Shown: piece after piece, positions 15,645-26,600 of the stretch
Numbering within the stretch: position 1 is the first letter of the stretch
Layout of the letters: the number at the start of each line of letters is the position of its first letter
NCBI GenBank assembly: GCA_964619555.1
Contig: CAZUDV010000003.1
Location: 1-64,000, forward strand
Length of the DNA stretch: 64,000 nt
Direction of reading: 5' to 3'
Source of the DNA: JAGOPY01 sp964619555
GTDB taxonomy: Bacteria > Bacteroidota > Bacteroidia > Bacteroidales > JAGOPY01
Position numbers and translations under genes: made by a program
The notes under the pieces: generated by a model
Seen by the model: the letters and a program-made list of their open reading frames with translations, nothing else
Told to the model about the DNA's origin: nothing
Database searches by the model: none

Positions 15645-18518
15645 ATGTTCAAGGAAAAAGACTATAAAGAAGATACCTTACCGGCCATCGGCACGGAATA
15701 CCTCGAGGTATACGGCGCCCGCGTCCATAATCTGCAAAACATCGACGTCCGAATTCCGCGAAACAAACTGGTGGTGATCACCGGGCTGAGCGGCAGCGGG
15801 AAATCCTCGCTGGCTTTCGACACGATCTATGCGGAAGGCCAGCGGCGCTACATGGAAACTTTCTCCATTTATGCCCGGCAATTCATCGGTAACCTGGAAC
15901 GGCCCGATGTGGACAAGATCAGTGGCCTCTCCCCTGTCGTGTCCATCGAACAGAAATCAGTCAATAAAAATCCCCGTTCCACTGTTGGGACAATCACCGA
16001 GATCTACGACTTTCTAAGGCTCCTTTATGCCCGCATCGGCGAAGCCTATTCCTATGTCACCGGTGAAAAGATGGTTCGGTACACGGAAGACCAGATCATC
16101 CGGGTCATCTTTCAAAAATACGAAGGTCAGCCTCTCATCCTGCTTGCCCCGGTTGTCAGGGGACGTAAGGGCCATTACCGGGAATTGTTCGAGAACATAC
16201 GTAAAATGGGGTATTCAAAGGTCAGGGTCGACGGAGAGGTCCGGGACCTTACGTTCAATATGCAGGTGGACCGGTTTAAGGTCCATGATATTGAGATCGT
16301 CATTGACCGTATCCGGCTCGATGAGTCCAAAGGTACGGACCTCCGGGTCAGACAATCGGTGCAAACCGCCCTGAAGCATGGCCGCGACACATTGCTGGTG
16401 CTCAACCCCGAAACCGGCGAAACCCGGCCGTTCAGCCGCAAACTCATGTGCCCGGTTTCAGGTATCTCCTACGATGAGCCCGAACCCAACACTTTTTCTT
16501 TCAACACTCCCTACGGCGCCTGCCCGCATTGTAACGGGCTGGGCAGCATCACCGAGGTGGACATCCGGAAGATCATTCCTGATCCGGAAAAGAGCATCAG
16601 GAAAGGGGGTATAGCCCCGCTCGGGGAATACAAAAGCAACTGGATCTTCAGCCAGATGGAAGCCATCGGGTATAAATACGGCTTTACGCTGGATACCCCG
16701 GTGAAAGATATTCCCGAAGATGCCATCACCACCATACTTTACGGATCCGAGGAAACGATTCATGTCAAGAAGGAATACCTTGGCGTAACTTCTTCCTATT
16801 CATTGAATTTTGAAGGGGTTATTAATTTCATTACGAACCAGTTCAACGAATCATCCAGCGAGGGAATACGCAGGTGGGCCACCACCTTTATGAACAAAGT
16901 TCCCTGTCCCGTATGCGAAGGGGCGCGGTTGAAAAAGGAATCCCTTTATTTTAAGATAGACAACCTGAGTATTGCAGATGTATCCCGGATGGACCTTTAT
17001 TCACTCGGTCTATGGATAGAGGGCCTGGAAACCCAACTGGATGAGCGACAAAGGCTGATTGCTCACGACATTATCCGGGAAATTCTTAACCGGAACCGCT
17101 TCCTGCTGGGAGTAGGACTCGATTACCTGTCACTGGACCGATCCGCCCGAAGCCTTTCCGGCGGCGAATCCCAGCGTATCCGGCTGGCTACCCAGATCGG
17201 CTCGCAGCTGGTGGACGTGCTGTATATCCTGGACGAGCCCAGTATCGGATTGCATCAAAGGGACAATGTCAGGCTGATCCATGCTTTGCAGGAACTCCGT
17301 GACATTGGCAATTCCGTGATCGTCGTGGAGCATGATAAAGAGATGATCCTCTCCGCCGATTGGGTGGTGGATATAGGGCCCGGAGCAGGCCGGCTCGGCG
17401 GAAAGATCGTGGGGACAGGCACTCCGGGACAGATGGCGGATTGCAATACCATCACCTGCGATTACCTGTCTGGCCGGAAGATCATTCCGGTTCCGCCGGG
17501 CAGGCGAAAGGGCAAAAGTGAAACCCTGATCATCCAGGGTGCCCGCGGCAATAATCTGAAAGACGTGACCCTCACCCTTCCCCTTGGCCTTTTTATTTGC
17601 GTAACGGGTGTTTCAGGAAGCGGCAAGTCCTCGCTGATCAACGAGACCCTCTACCCGATCCTCAGCCAGCATTTTTACCGGTCGGGCCAGAAACCATTAC
17701 CCTATAAAGCGGTGGCCGGTCTGGAGAACATCGATAAAGTCATTGAGATCGACCAGTCCCCAATAGGCAGGACGCCCAGGTCCAATCCGGCCACTTATAC
17801 CAAAGTATTCGACGAGATACGCAAATTGTTCCATCAAATACCGGAAGCAAAGATCAGGGGATACCTTCCCGGCCGTTTTTCATTCAATGTGAAAGGGGGA
17901 AGATGCGAGACCTGCAAAGGGGCCGGAGTCAGGGTGATTGAGATGAATTTCCTGCCGGACGTGTATGTCGTTTGCGAAGAATGCAATGGCAAACGCTACA
18001 ACAGGGAAACCCTGGAAGTGAGGTACAAAGGCAAATCCATCAACGATGTCCTGGATATGACCATCGACCAGGCGGTGGAATTCTTTGAGAATATACCGTC
18101 GATCCTTCAGAAAATTAAAACATTGCAGGATGTGGGACTGGGTTACATCACACTGGGCCAGCAGTCCACCACGCTGTCCGGAGGAGAGGCACAGCGGGTG
18201 AAGCTGGCGGCAGAGTTATCCAAGAGGGATACCGGCAAGACCCTGTATATTCTGGACGAACCGACCACAGGGCTGCACTTCGAGGATGTGAAAGTATTGC
18301 TGGAAGTTCTCAACCGGCTGGTTGACAGGGGGAATACCGTGCTGGTCATCGAACATAACATGGACGTGATCAAGGTAGCTGATTATATCATCGACCTCGG
18401 ACCTGAAGGCGGTGAAAGAGGAGGTAATATTATCTGTGCCGGAACGCCTGAGGAGATTGTCCGGTCAAAGGAAAGTCATACCGCCAGGTTCCTTGAACGC
18501 GAATTACAGGTCAATTAA
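15645..18518 (+). CDS. uvrA: Excinuclease ABC subunit A
   Basis: This is the DNA damage sensor of nucleotide excision repair, a dimeric ATPase that loads UvrB. The 957-residue protein has two ABC modules, with Walker A GLSGSGKS (47-54) and GVSGSGKS in the second half. Both ABC signatures are present (LSGGESQRIRLA and LSGGEAQRVKLA). The C-terminal zinc finger is complete (CETC...CEEC). The N-terminal zinc finger is incomplete: the first pair reads CPVS rather than CxxC, followed by CPHC, and I believe this loss is common in Bacteroidota UvrA. The start at 15645 was chosen by the promoter box and by the normal N-terminus. Confidence 0.96.
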   Translation: MFKEKDYKEDTLPAIGTEYLEVYGARVHNLQNIDVRIPRNKLVVITGLSGSGKSSLAFDTIYAEGQRRYMETFSIYARQFIGNLERPDVDKISGLSPVVSIEQKSVNKNPRSTVGTITEIYDFLRLLYARIGEAYSYVTGEKMVRYTEDQIIRVIFQKYEGQPLILLAPVVRGRKGHYRELFENIRKMGYSKVRVDGEVRDLTFNMQVDRFKVHDIEIVIDRIRLDESKGTDLRVRQSVQTALKHGRDTLLVLNPETGETRPFSRKLMCPVSGISYDEPEPNTFSFNTPYGACPHCNGLGSITEVDIRKIIPDPEKSIRKGGIAPLGEYKSNWIFSQMEAIGYKYGFTLDTPVKDIPEDAITTILYGSEETIHVKKEYLGVTSSYSLNFEGVINFITNQFNESSSEGIRRWATTFMNKVPCPVCEGARLKKESLYFKIDNLSIADVSRMDLYSLGLWIEGLETQLDERQRLIAHDIIREILNRNRFLLGVGLDYLSLDRSARSLSGGESQRIRLATQIGSQLVDVLYILDEPSIGLHQRDNVRLIHALQELRDIGNSVIVVEHDKEMILSADWVVDIGPGAGRLGGKIVGTGTPGQMADCNTITCDYLSGRKIIPVPPGRRKGKSETLIIQGARGNNLKDVTLTLPLGLFICVTGVSGSGKSSLINETLYPILSQHFYRSGQKPLPYKAVAGLENIDKVIEIDQSPIGRTPRSNPATYTKVFDEIRKLFHQIPEAKIRGYLPGRFSFNVKGGRCETCKGAGVRVIEMNFLPDVYVVCEECNGKRYNRETLEVRYKGKSINDVLDMTIDQAVEFFENIPSILQKIKTLQDVGLGYITLGQQSTTLSGGEAQRVKLAAELSKRDTGKTLYILDEPTTGLHFEDVKVLLEVLNRLVDRGNTVLVIEHNMDVIKVADYIIDLGPEGGERGGNIICAGTPEEIVRSKESHTARFLERELQVN

Positions 18519-18543
18519 CTAGATTGGGAGAGGATAGCAAATC

Positions 18544-19362
18544 ATGTCAAAAGAAAAACCGGAATACGGGATTGTACTGAGCGGTGGAGGTGCGAGGGGT
18601 CTTGCCCACATCGGCGTCCTGGCTGCCCTGGAGAAGCATGGGATAGTCCCCGGAATTGTTGCCGGCTCATCCATGGGTGCCATTATTGGCACGTTCTATG
18701 CAGCCGGCTTGAGCCCGGACCAAATGCTGGCCATTGCCAAAGATAAAAAACTTTATAATCTTTTCAAGTGGACCATGCCAAAGAAAAGCGGCATGCTCTC
18801 CCTCAAGATCCTGAAACAGGTACTGGAATCCAATATAAAAGCAGATTCCTTTCAATCCCTTAAAAAGGAGCTTTACATATCCGTCTCAAATATTTCTTCA
18901 GGCCGTCATGAAATTGTCTCGTCCGGTCCTTTGTTCCAGGCTGTGCTGGCGTCGGCTTCTATCCCAATCGTATTCGAACCTCAGATCATAAACGGGCAGA
19001 CCTATATCGACGGAGGTTTTTTCAATGACCTGCCGGTGGAGCCCCTGGTCGGGCACTGCGGTAAGATCATCGCATCACATGTCAATTACAACGGTCCTGA
19101 TCCTCATCTTTCCAACATTAAATCGATTGCCGAGCGTATTTACCGATTGGCCATTTACCAGCATGTGGACAAGAACTTCGGCAAATGTGATTACATTATT
19201 GACCCACCGGCATTGCGGGAACATGGCATTTTCGATTTCAAGCATATCGACAAACTTTTTGGCATAGGCTTTGAGGCTGCCGAAGCATTGATCAGCCGGA
19301 TGAAAGACCCGGCCGTTAAACTGCCGGTCATTATCCGGGATTACAACAACTTAAAAAAATAG
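18544..19362 (+). CDS. Patatin-like phospholipase
   Basis: The 272-residue protein has the patatin catalytic dyad: the oxyanion glycine loop GGGARG (14-19), nucleophile S43 in GSSMG and D156 in DGG. It is a probable lipid acyl hydrolase of the RssA/YchK-like small cytosolic class, with no signal peptide. It lies 25 bases after uvrA and four before the LOG gene, so the three may be co-transcribed. The substrate is unknown. Confidence 0.92.
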   Translation: MSKEKPEYGIVLSGGGARGLAHIGVLAALEKHGIVPGIVAGSSMGAIIGTFYAAGLSPDQMLAIAKDKKLYNLFKWTMPKKSGMLSLKILKQVLESNIKADSFQSLKKELYISVSNISSGRHEIVSSGPLFQAVLASASIPIVFEPQIINGQTYIDGGFFNDLPVEPLVGHCGKIIASHVNYNGPDPHLSNIKSIAERIYRLAIYQHVDKNFGKCDYIIDPPALREHGIFDFKHIDKLFGIGFEAAEALISRMKDPAVKLPVIIRDYNNLKK

Positions 19363-19366
19363 CAAG

Positions 19367-20083
19367 ATGGTTATGACACCGAATGAAGAGGAAAAGATCC
19401 AACAGGCTTTTGAGCACAAAAGCTGGCAGGAGATCAAAACATATGATTCGTGGAAGATCTTCAAGATCATGTCTGAATTTGTGGAAGGATTTGAAAAGCT
19501 TTCCCGGATAGGCCCGTGTGTGTCGATATTTGGCTCCGCACGCTCCAAGCCGGGTTCCCGGGATTACAAAATGGCGGAAGAGGTGGCTTATCTGCTTACG
19601 AAAAAGGGATTTGGCATCATTACCGGCGGGGGCCCGGGAATAATGGAAGCCGGGAACAAAGGGGCTCACTTTGCCGGTGGGAAGTCGGTAGGCCTGAATA
19701 TAAACCTGCCTTTCGAACAGATCCCTAACCAATTCATCGATCCGGACAAACTCATTGATTTTGATCACTTTTTTGTCCGTAAGGTGATGTTCATGAAATA
19801 TGCCCAGGGATATATTGTCCTGCCAGGCGGTTTCGGCACTCTCGACGAAATGTTTGAGGCTATTACACTGGTCCAGACCCAGAAACAGGTAAGTTTTCCG
19901 ATCGTTCTGGTGGACAGCGAATATTGGGGTGGACTGGTGCGCTGGATTGAAGAAAAACTGGTGACGGATAAAAAGATCCTTCCGGAAGATATGCAAATTT
20001 TTCAATTGGTTGACACGGCAGAAGAAGCCGTTGCCATCATCGAGGAATTCTACCGTAAATATGCGCTTAAACCTAATTTTTAA
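19367..20083 (+). CDS. LOG family protein (TIGR00730 type)
   Basis: The 238-residue protein has the Rossmann-like LOG fold. It carries the family signatures GGGPGIMEAGNKGA (87-100) and PGGFGTLDE (153-161). Family members hydrolyse nucleoside 5'-monophosphates to free base and ribose 5-phosphate (cytokinin-activating or purine nucleotide phosphoribohydrolase activity). An N-terminal extension of about 45 residues precedes the core. The start at 19367 is four bases from the patatin stop; M3 is an alternative. Confidence 0.92.
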   Translation: MVMTPNEEEKIQQAFEHKSWQEIKTYDSWKIFKIMSEFVEGFEKLSRIGPCVSIFGSARSKPGSRDYKMAEEVAYLLTKKGFGIITGGGPGIMEAGNKGAHFAGGKSVGLNINLPFEQIPNQFIDPDKLIDFDHFFVRKVMFMKYAQGYIVLPGGFGTLDEMFEAITLVQTQKQVSFPIVLVDSEYWGGLVRWIEEKLVTDKKILPEDMQIFQLVDTAEEAVAIIEEFYRKYALKPNF

Positions 20084-20191
20084 GGATGTCGTTAGCCTTG
20101 TCAATGGCGAAGGATCTTTACCCTGCTATATCGCAGTCCTAAGTCCTGGCGTCATACTGTGCTCCGGTCCTGAACAACTAATCTGCTGCTG

Positions 20192-20620
20192 ATGCTGCAA
20201 TGCCTGAAAATAGAAATAGTCCCGATCGACCAGGAGGGAGTGCATATTTTTATCAGGGCCCGCATCAACGGTAAAGGCGCCAGGTTCCTGGTCGATACCG
20301 GCGCCTCAAGAACAGTGGTCGATCTCAGGAGGATTCTGCGTTTTATTAAGGAAGATGAAGCCAAATTCGAAAAGCTGGAAACTTTTTCAGCCGGATTGGG
20401 CACCAACACAATGGAAAGTCACACGGTGGTATTGAAAACCATCAGCTTTGGCCGGTCGGTTTTGAAGAATTACAAAACTGCCTCACTGGATCTCAATCAT
20501 GTCAATGAGTCATACAGACTATTAAGGATGAAACAGATCGACGGGGTGATCGGCGGAGATCTGCTGCTTCAGCTCAGAGCCGTAATCGATTACGGGAAAG
20601 AAGAGATCAGGTTTTATTAG
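20192..20620 (+). CDS. Retropepsin-like aspartic protease domain protein
   Basis: The 142-residue protein has the retroviral-protease-like motif FLVDTGASRTVVD (catalytic D35) and a downstream ID-GVIGGDLL hydrophobic-GG segment near residue 118, typical of bacterial gag-polyprotein/aspartyl protease-like domains. It has no signal peptide or membrane helix. A single domain of this size is expected to work as a dimer. The biological target is unknown. The region 20084-20191 before it shows no supported gene. Confidence 0.8.
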   Translation: MLQCLKIEIVPIDQEGVHIFIRARINGKGARFLVDTGASRTVVDLRRILRFIKEDEAKFEKLETFSAGLGTNTMESHTVVLKTISFGRSVLKNYKTASLDLNHVNESYRLLRMKQIDGVIGGDLLLQLRAVIDYGKEEIRFY

Positions 20621-20647
20621 TTTCTTGTTTCTTGTTTTACGGTTCCG
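20620..20647. repeat. Heptamer tandem repeat (GTTTCTT)
   Basis: Two perfect GTTTCTT units followed by degenerate GTTTTAC and GGTTCCG start on the last base of the retropepsin gene's TAG stop codon. They are the same unit as at position 1. Confidence 0.6.
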
Positions 20648-20697
20648 GATTAGAAATCTCGAACATCAGGAATATACGTTTCCCCATTGCTCATTCC

Positions 20698-23600
20698 TCA
20701 AGGCTCCACGGTTATTAGAAATCCGTTCGTGCTAAATGTGCCCGCCCTGATATCCAGTTCTCCCTTCACAGGGAAATTCCTGGTGGCAGTCACAACATAT
20801 CCCGGCTTATTGACGATGAGGTCATGAAAATAGGAACCGGTTCCCAGGTTGACGTTGGCATTGCCATTACCGTACATTTCCATGCTCCCTCCGGTTGGAT
20901 CGAAGACATTGCAGGCCTCATCGGCTATAATATGCCAGGCAGACCTGATCTTTCCCCCTGAAATATTATAGGTCATATTGTTATTCAGCATCTGGATTCC
21001 GACATCCTGGAAATCCAAAACCCCCGCCGACATTTCCAGCATATGGGAACCGCTCCCGGGCCAGTAGGAAACGTCATTGCCTCCGATCAGGTTCATGGTT
21101 CCGCCATGGATGTAAATATCTCCGTAAAGGTCGAAAAAGCCAGCACCGTCCTGTGTCAGGTTGATGGTCCCGTTGTACAGGGTGTAAGTGCCAAAAATGC
21201 CTGACTCAGTAAGGTCACCGACATTCAGGGTACCATTGGTCAACTGGATGGTTCCTCCCTGGTCGAGGCTGGCCACGTTGACGACCGGCGCCGCAGTGCT
21301 CAAAGCAAAGTATCCCTGGGGAAGGATAAGTTGTCCGTTAATATTGACAGGGGACCCGTTGACCAGGGTCTGGCAGGATGCGCCTGCCGCCGCTGCCAGG
21401 TAATTTCTGCTTACGGTTATGGCTCCGTCGATTTGCACAATTGCATAAGGATTCAGATTAGTCAGGTCATAGAAAGTGGTGTTGCCGATGATCTGCTGCC
21501 TTTCCGGAGATGGCGCCGTGCCGTTCAGGATCACAATCCCCGTACCGCATGTAAATCCACTGACCCCGATATTGTTTATCCAGTCGTCTGCCACGTATAG
21601 CGTATCATCCGATCCATTCAGGCAACCGGCATTAATTGTCAGATCCCTTTTAACCAACAGCCTGCTCGCCCCAGAGCCGCTTATAAGCCATGTGTCAGGC
21701 CCGTTCACAACCAAATTATTCAGATAGTTGTCCGGGTGAAGTTCAATATATGGATGTCCGGATCCCGGCCAGTCGATCAACTCCAGGGTTCCTCCGGCAG
21801 GGGTAAAATTAGCCGCTGGCGCTATAACGCTACCTCCTACCCGGATGGTGCCACCGGTTATATTTTCAACCGCTGAAGCATTGAAATTAAAGTGGTTCTC
21901 CGTAATCTCAAATGTCCCTGAACTCATGGTAAGATTCCCGTATAAGTAATACATGGCGCGACTTTCGCCAAGGTTATGGTCACAAATAAAGGAGCCACCG
22001 TCAATCGTGATATTCCCCGTTGAAGACTCCTCAAAATCACCATGGATCAACACATTGCCATTGGAAGTATGAAATCCTCCATTAACAGTCAAATCTCCGC
22101 TAATGACCAGATTAGATCCGGAATTCACATCGATCTCGGAAGAGGCGTCATTGATCAGCTCCCCTGCTACAATCATATCGCCGTTCAATATGCACTGATT
22201 ACCTGCGTTGATTGTCAGGTTGCCGGCCACCCGCATTGGGGCGGCGGTGCTCGAGGTTATGCTGATATCAGACGTAGCAGCCAGGGGCTTGTTAAATACA
22301 ACGGTGCCGAAGGTTGAACTGGCATCCTCGCAAATGATTGTTGTTCCCAAAGGTTCATTAAAGCAGGTGGTATGCCCTGTTGCCATCACAACTTCTGCTC
22401 CGTCGTAAAATTTCCATTTTTCCTCGGCATAGATGCTACCGCCGGTAAGATTTCCCGCGGAACCCGAATACCATCTTACGCTATCGCCTGCATAAAATGT
22501 TCCACCAGTCATATTCAGGACACCATCCGGGCCATGGAAATATGGGCCGTTCTGGGTCACATGGATCAATCCCGAATCTATCTGGAGTGTCCCGTACACA
22601 TCGTTATATATGGCCAGGACCTCTTTCCCGAAGGGGTTAAAAGTGCCATGTATCCTTAGATAATAGCACTCCAGGTCTTCCGTACTGGTCGAAAGACTGC
22701 CGGAGGCCAGGTTGTCGATCCACAAAGTGCTGAAATGGGCGTCGGGATCATGAATTACAATAGTCGCCGTAGCGGGCGCCGTGCCATTTTTATACAGGTG
22801 CTGATCGCAGCCATAAACGGCAAAATTGCAACCGGATTCAAGGTAATAACTTTCAGCCATGATATGACCCGTTGTTTGGTTGACGGTGGAACCGCTGTAC
22901 AACAGGAACCTGCCATCGCTGCTTGCAGTACCGAGTTTGATCGAGTCCCCCTGCATGTCCAGCAGTGAACCGCTATTTCCAAGGTAATCATCTCCGATCG
23001 AGAGTTTCCCATATACGGTAACAGTTCCTGCATTGGTGAGATCGGAGGCGGTGCTGAAGCTCAGGTTTCCGCCGGATTGTATAGTCAGGCTCTTGCAGTC
23101 ATAAGTATACGCTGAGGTATTGACCCCCAGGCCTCCTGCCAATAGCGGATAATTCGGACACCCCGCAGGGATTACGACATCAACGGAGGAAGTCGGGGCC
23201 ATGTCAAATCCCCAATTTCCGTCAGTAGACCAGTTTGTGGACTCTGATCCGTCCCATAGGCCATGCTCCGCCCAGTTGATCCGTCCAAATGCGTCATTTT
23301 CGTGTCCCGGTCCCGCCCAGGCGCCCGTTGCACCAACGAAATTTACAGTCCCCTGGTTCAGAGTCTTGGTAACATTCACCGAGGTTGAAGAGGTCGGGAA
23401 ATAGGCGCTATCCACCGTAAATGTCTGATTGTTATTTATCGTCAGAAGAGTGCCGGTACCACTGAATCCGTTTTGGAAAGTGTAAAAATCAAAATTATTG
23501 GCCACATTCACCAATGCGCCGTTCTTAATATTGACACCATTAGCATCCATATGCTGAAACATGCCATACCGCGCACTGATATTGCCACCGCTTTCTATAC

Positions 23601-26600
23601 TAAAAACGTAAATATTACCGCTGTGTCCTTTTACTCCTGCCAGGTGCCCTGCGGCTCCGATTACCTGAAGGGTTCCGCCATTGTATACGATAAGGGAATC
23701 GCTGCCGCCTACTTCCAGCCAGGCATCACCGTCAATATCGATTACTCCGCCGTTGTATACTTTAACATCACCTGTGGCTCTTATAAATTGCCCGTTCAGG
23801 TCAAGGGTGCCATACACAACGGAAAGGGTCGGCGAATTCAGGAGGTAGATCGGGGTTGCCAGGCTGACGGTATTGGACCTCTCCCCGCCGTCAGCAATGG
23901 ATTTATCTATGATCAGGTCGGAAAAGTATCCGCTTGTGCCCGACCAGGTGATCACCTGGTCGCTGCTGCCGATGAACCGGGTGACAGTCCCTGTGGTTGT
24001 AAGGTAGCCACCGGCACTGGCAATTGTAAAGTCACCTTTAAAAGAATGGGTCAGGTCGGTCGCACCATCATACCACCAGCCGGAAAGTATATTCAAATCA
24101 CCGGTAAGCTCCAGATTGTCTGTTGGTCTGAAATAAGCTGTGCCCATATCGATGGTGAGGTTGTGCAATAATCCGGTTGAAGCGGAGGTAAAGAAATACT
24201 GGTCTGTTGTCCCGAGGAATTGGACAGTTGAACCGGTACCGGGATAAAATCCTACAGTATTTGATATAGCGGCATTGTTATCGGTCCAGTCTCCTTTGAT
24301 CCTTACGGTATTAGGATTGTCATCAGCATTAATGCCGGCTCCTGTCGCAATGCTGAGATCACCCCATATCTCCAGGATAGTCGTAGGGTCTATTTCAATA
24401 GTGCCATCCGTTACGGTCATATTATTGGTAACCCTGATAATATTTCCGTCCTGTAAAATAAGGCCTCCGATCGATGCATATGTCTTATTTACAATCAGGT
24501 TATAAAAATTCTCACTCGTGAAAATACTTCTACTGGATGGGCCGTCAAACGTCACGGCGCCGTTTCGTTCATTGAAACCGACGAGATCCACATTATTCGT
24601 CCAGTTCCCGGCGATATTGACAGAAAAGTTACTGGCAGAAACATCCAGGATACCGTCATCGATAAGCAAACTGCCGTTCATATCAATATTACTCAACAGG
24701 GAAACGGTATTCGATCTGCCGGAACCCGGAGGGATTTTTCTCGTCAAATATTGATTATTCCCCGCATCGCTTACTATTTCGGCCGGGTTGACATCCCTGG
24801 CCATTTTGCGATCCGGTTCAATAACGATATCCGCCTCACTCCCGAACTTATCGATGGTGATACTATAAAAATTACTTCCGGCATTATGGCTGATATTAGC
24901 GTCTGAAGATCCCCTGAATAAAACCGTTCCACCGGTGGGATTGAAATCTGATCTGAAAACCCGGAAATCGCTTGCAGTATAAATGGTACCTCCGTAAATA
25001 TTATCAGTAACACCGTAAGAACTGTATAGGTGCACCCCCCGGTTCACAAAATCCAGTATGCCTCCGCTCATCGTAACCGTGTTGGCTGCACTATATCCCC
25101 AATAGCTGTTATCACCGCCTCCCCAGACATGCATCTCTCCACCTGAAATATTTAAAAAACCAAACAGGTCGATATACTGTGCTCCGTCCTGATGAAGATT
25201 GACCTTTCCGGTTCCACTAACGAACCACCCCCCGTAAATCCCCGACTGTACCAGGTCATCGGCTGTGAAAGAACCTGCAGATACATTGACAGCGCCGCCT
25301 GTGACGTACAAATGGTCGCAGGTTACACTGTCAGCTGCATTGTCAATATAAACGGCATCAAAAATGGCAATATCAAGGGTATCGAAGTTTTCATCCGAAT
25401 TAATGTTCGAGCTTCCATCTCCATTATCGAACATCACCCTGCTTCCGGTTTCTGTAAACCCGGCATCTCCGACGGTATTTGCCCAGCTGCCGTGCACATG
25501 GATTTTATGGTTGCCCGCGACCAGGGTTCCCTGTTCTATCAGGAGATTTCCATGTACGGTAATGTCATCCTGCAATGTTATGGAAGAGGTCGGGCTGATG
25601 GTCAGGTTGTTGAAATACCCGGCACCGTCGAAATATATGCTCGTAGCATTACCGTCCATGACAATGGTACCCATATTCAGGTTGCAGGTTGCAGATGAAG
25701 TTTTGGAAAAATAGCCCTTTACGATTACAGGTTGACTGGTATTGGACCGGAATTCGCTGTTGAAATGAAGGTAAAAATAATCATTCGTCCTGAGCGGGTA
25801 AATGGAAGCGTCGGAATGGATCACATATCCTCCGCCGGTTTTGTATATTCCCAGCCTATTGAAGGCTGCGTCATCATCATAAGAATATATGTACGATATG
25901 CCGGTCCCTGTAAAATTGACGGTCCCATTGGTGAGGTTTGCATTCACTCCGCCATAAAATCTCCAGCTGCCTGAAACCCAAATCTGACAGTTGGGGGCCT
26001 GTATGTCCAGGGTACCGCCGGTGTAATTGAATGCGCTGCCGTTGATGATCAACCTTCCGGGATCCATGTCCATCTCCAGTTCGCCCCATAGAAGCAGTTC
26101 ATGGTCGATTGTCAGGGAATCATCATGAATTTCCACGATTGCATCCTCCCCGATTTCCAGATCGTAACAATATCCGTCGACGATATCCACGATGGCATGA
26201 AAGCTGCTCCCATCAGGGATTATAGCTTCTTCAGAAATTTTGGGATCATGCCCCAGGGACCAGTTTGCGTCGACATACCAGTAGTCTGAGGCCCCGCCTC
26301 CGGTCCAGGTATTGACGAACCTCTGTGACTGAAGACCTGATACCACGAGGCCATAATATTGCCCGGATATCGCTCCTTCATGGTTAACCTGAATGGTATA
26401 TTCACCGGGAGTGGGATTGGGTAAATAAACCGTTTCAACATTATCGAAGTCATTGTCTGCCCGTATTGCAGCAGAGGCCGGTGAAGTACGGTTCAGAAGC
26501 CAGGGATAGGCTATTCCACCAGTGGGATTGATCACTCTCAGGTCGAGGTCATGGACCAGGCAGACAGTAGTTGGGTTTAAAGAGGGTGTCAGGGCAGAAT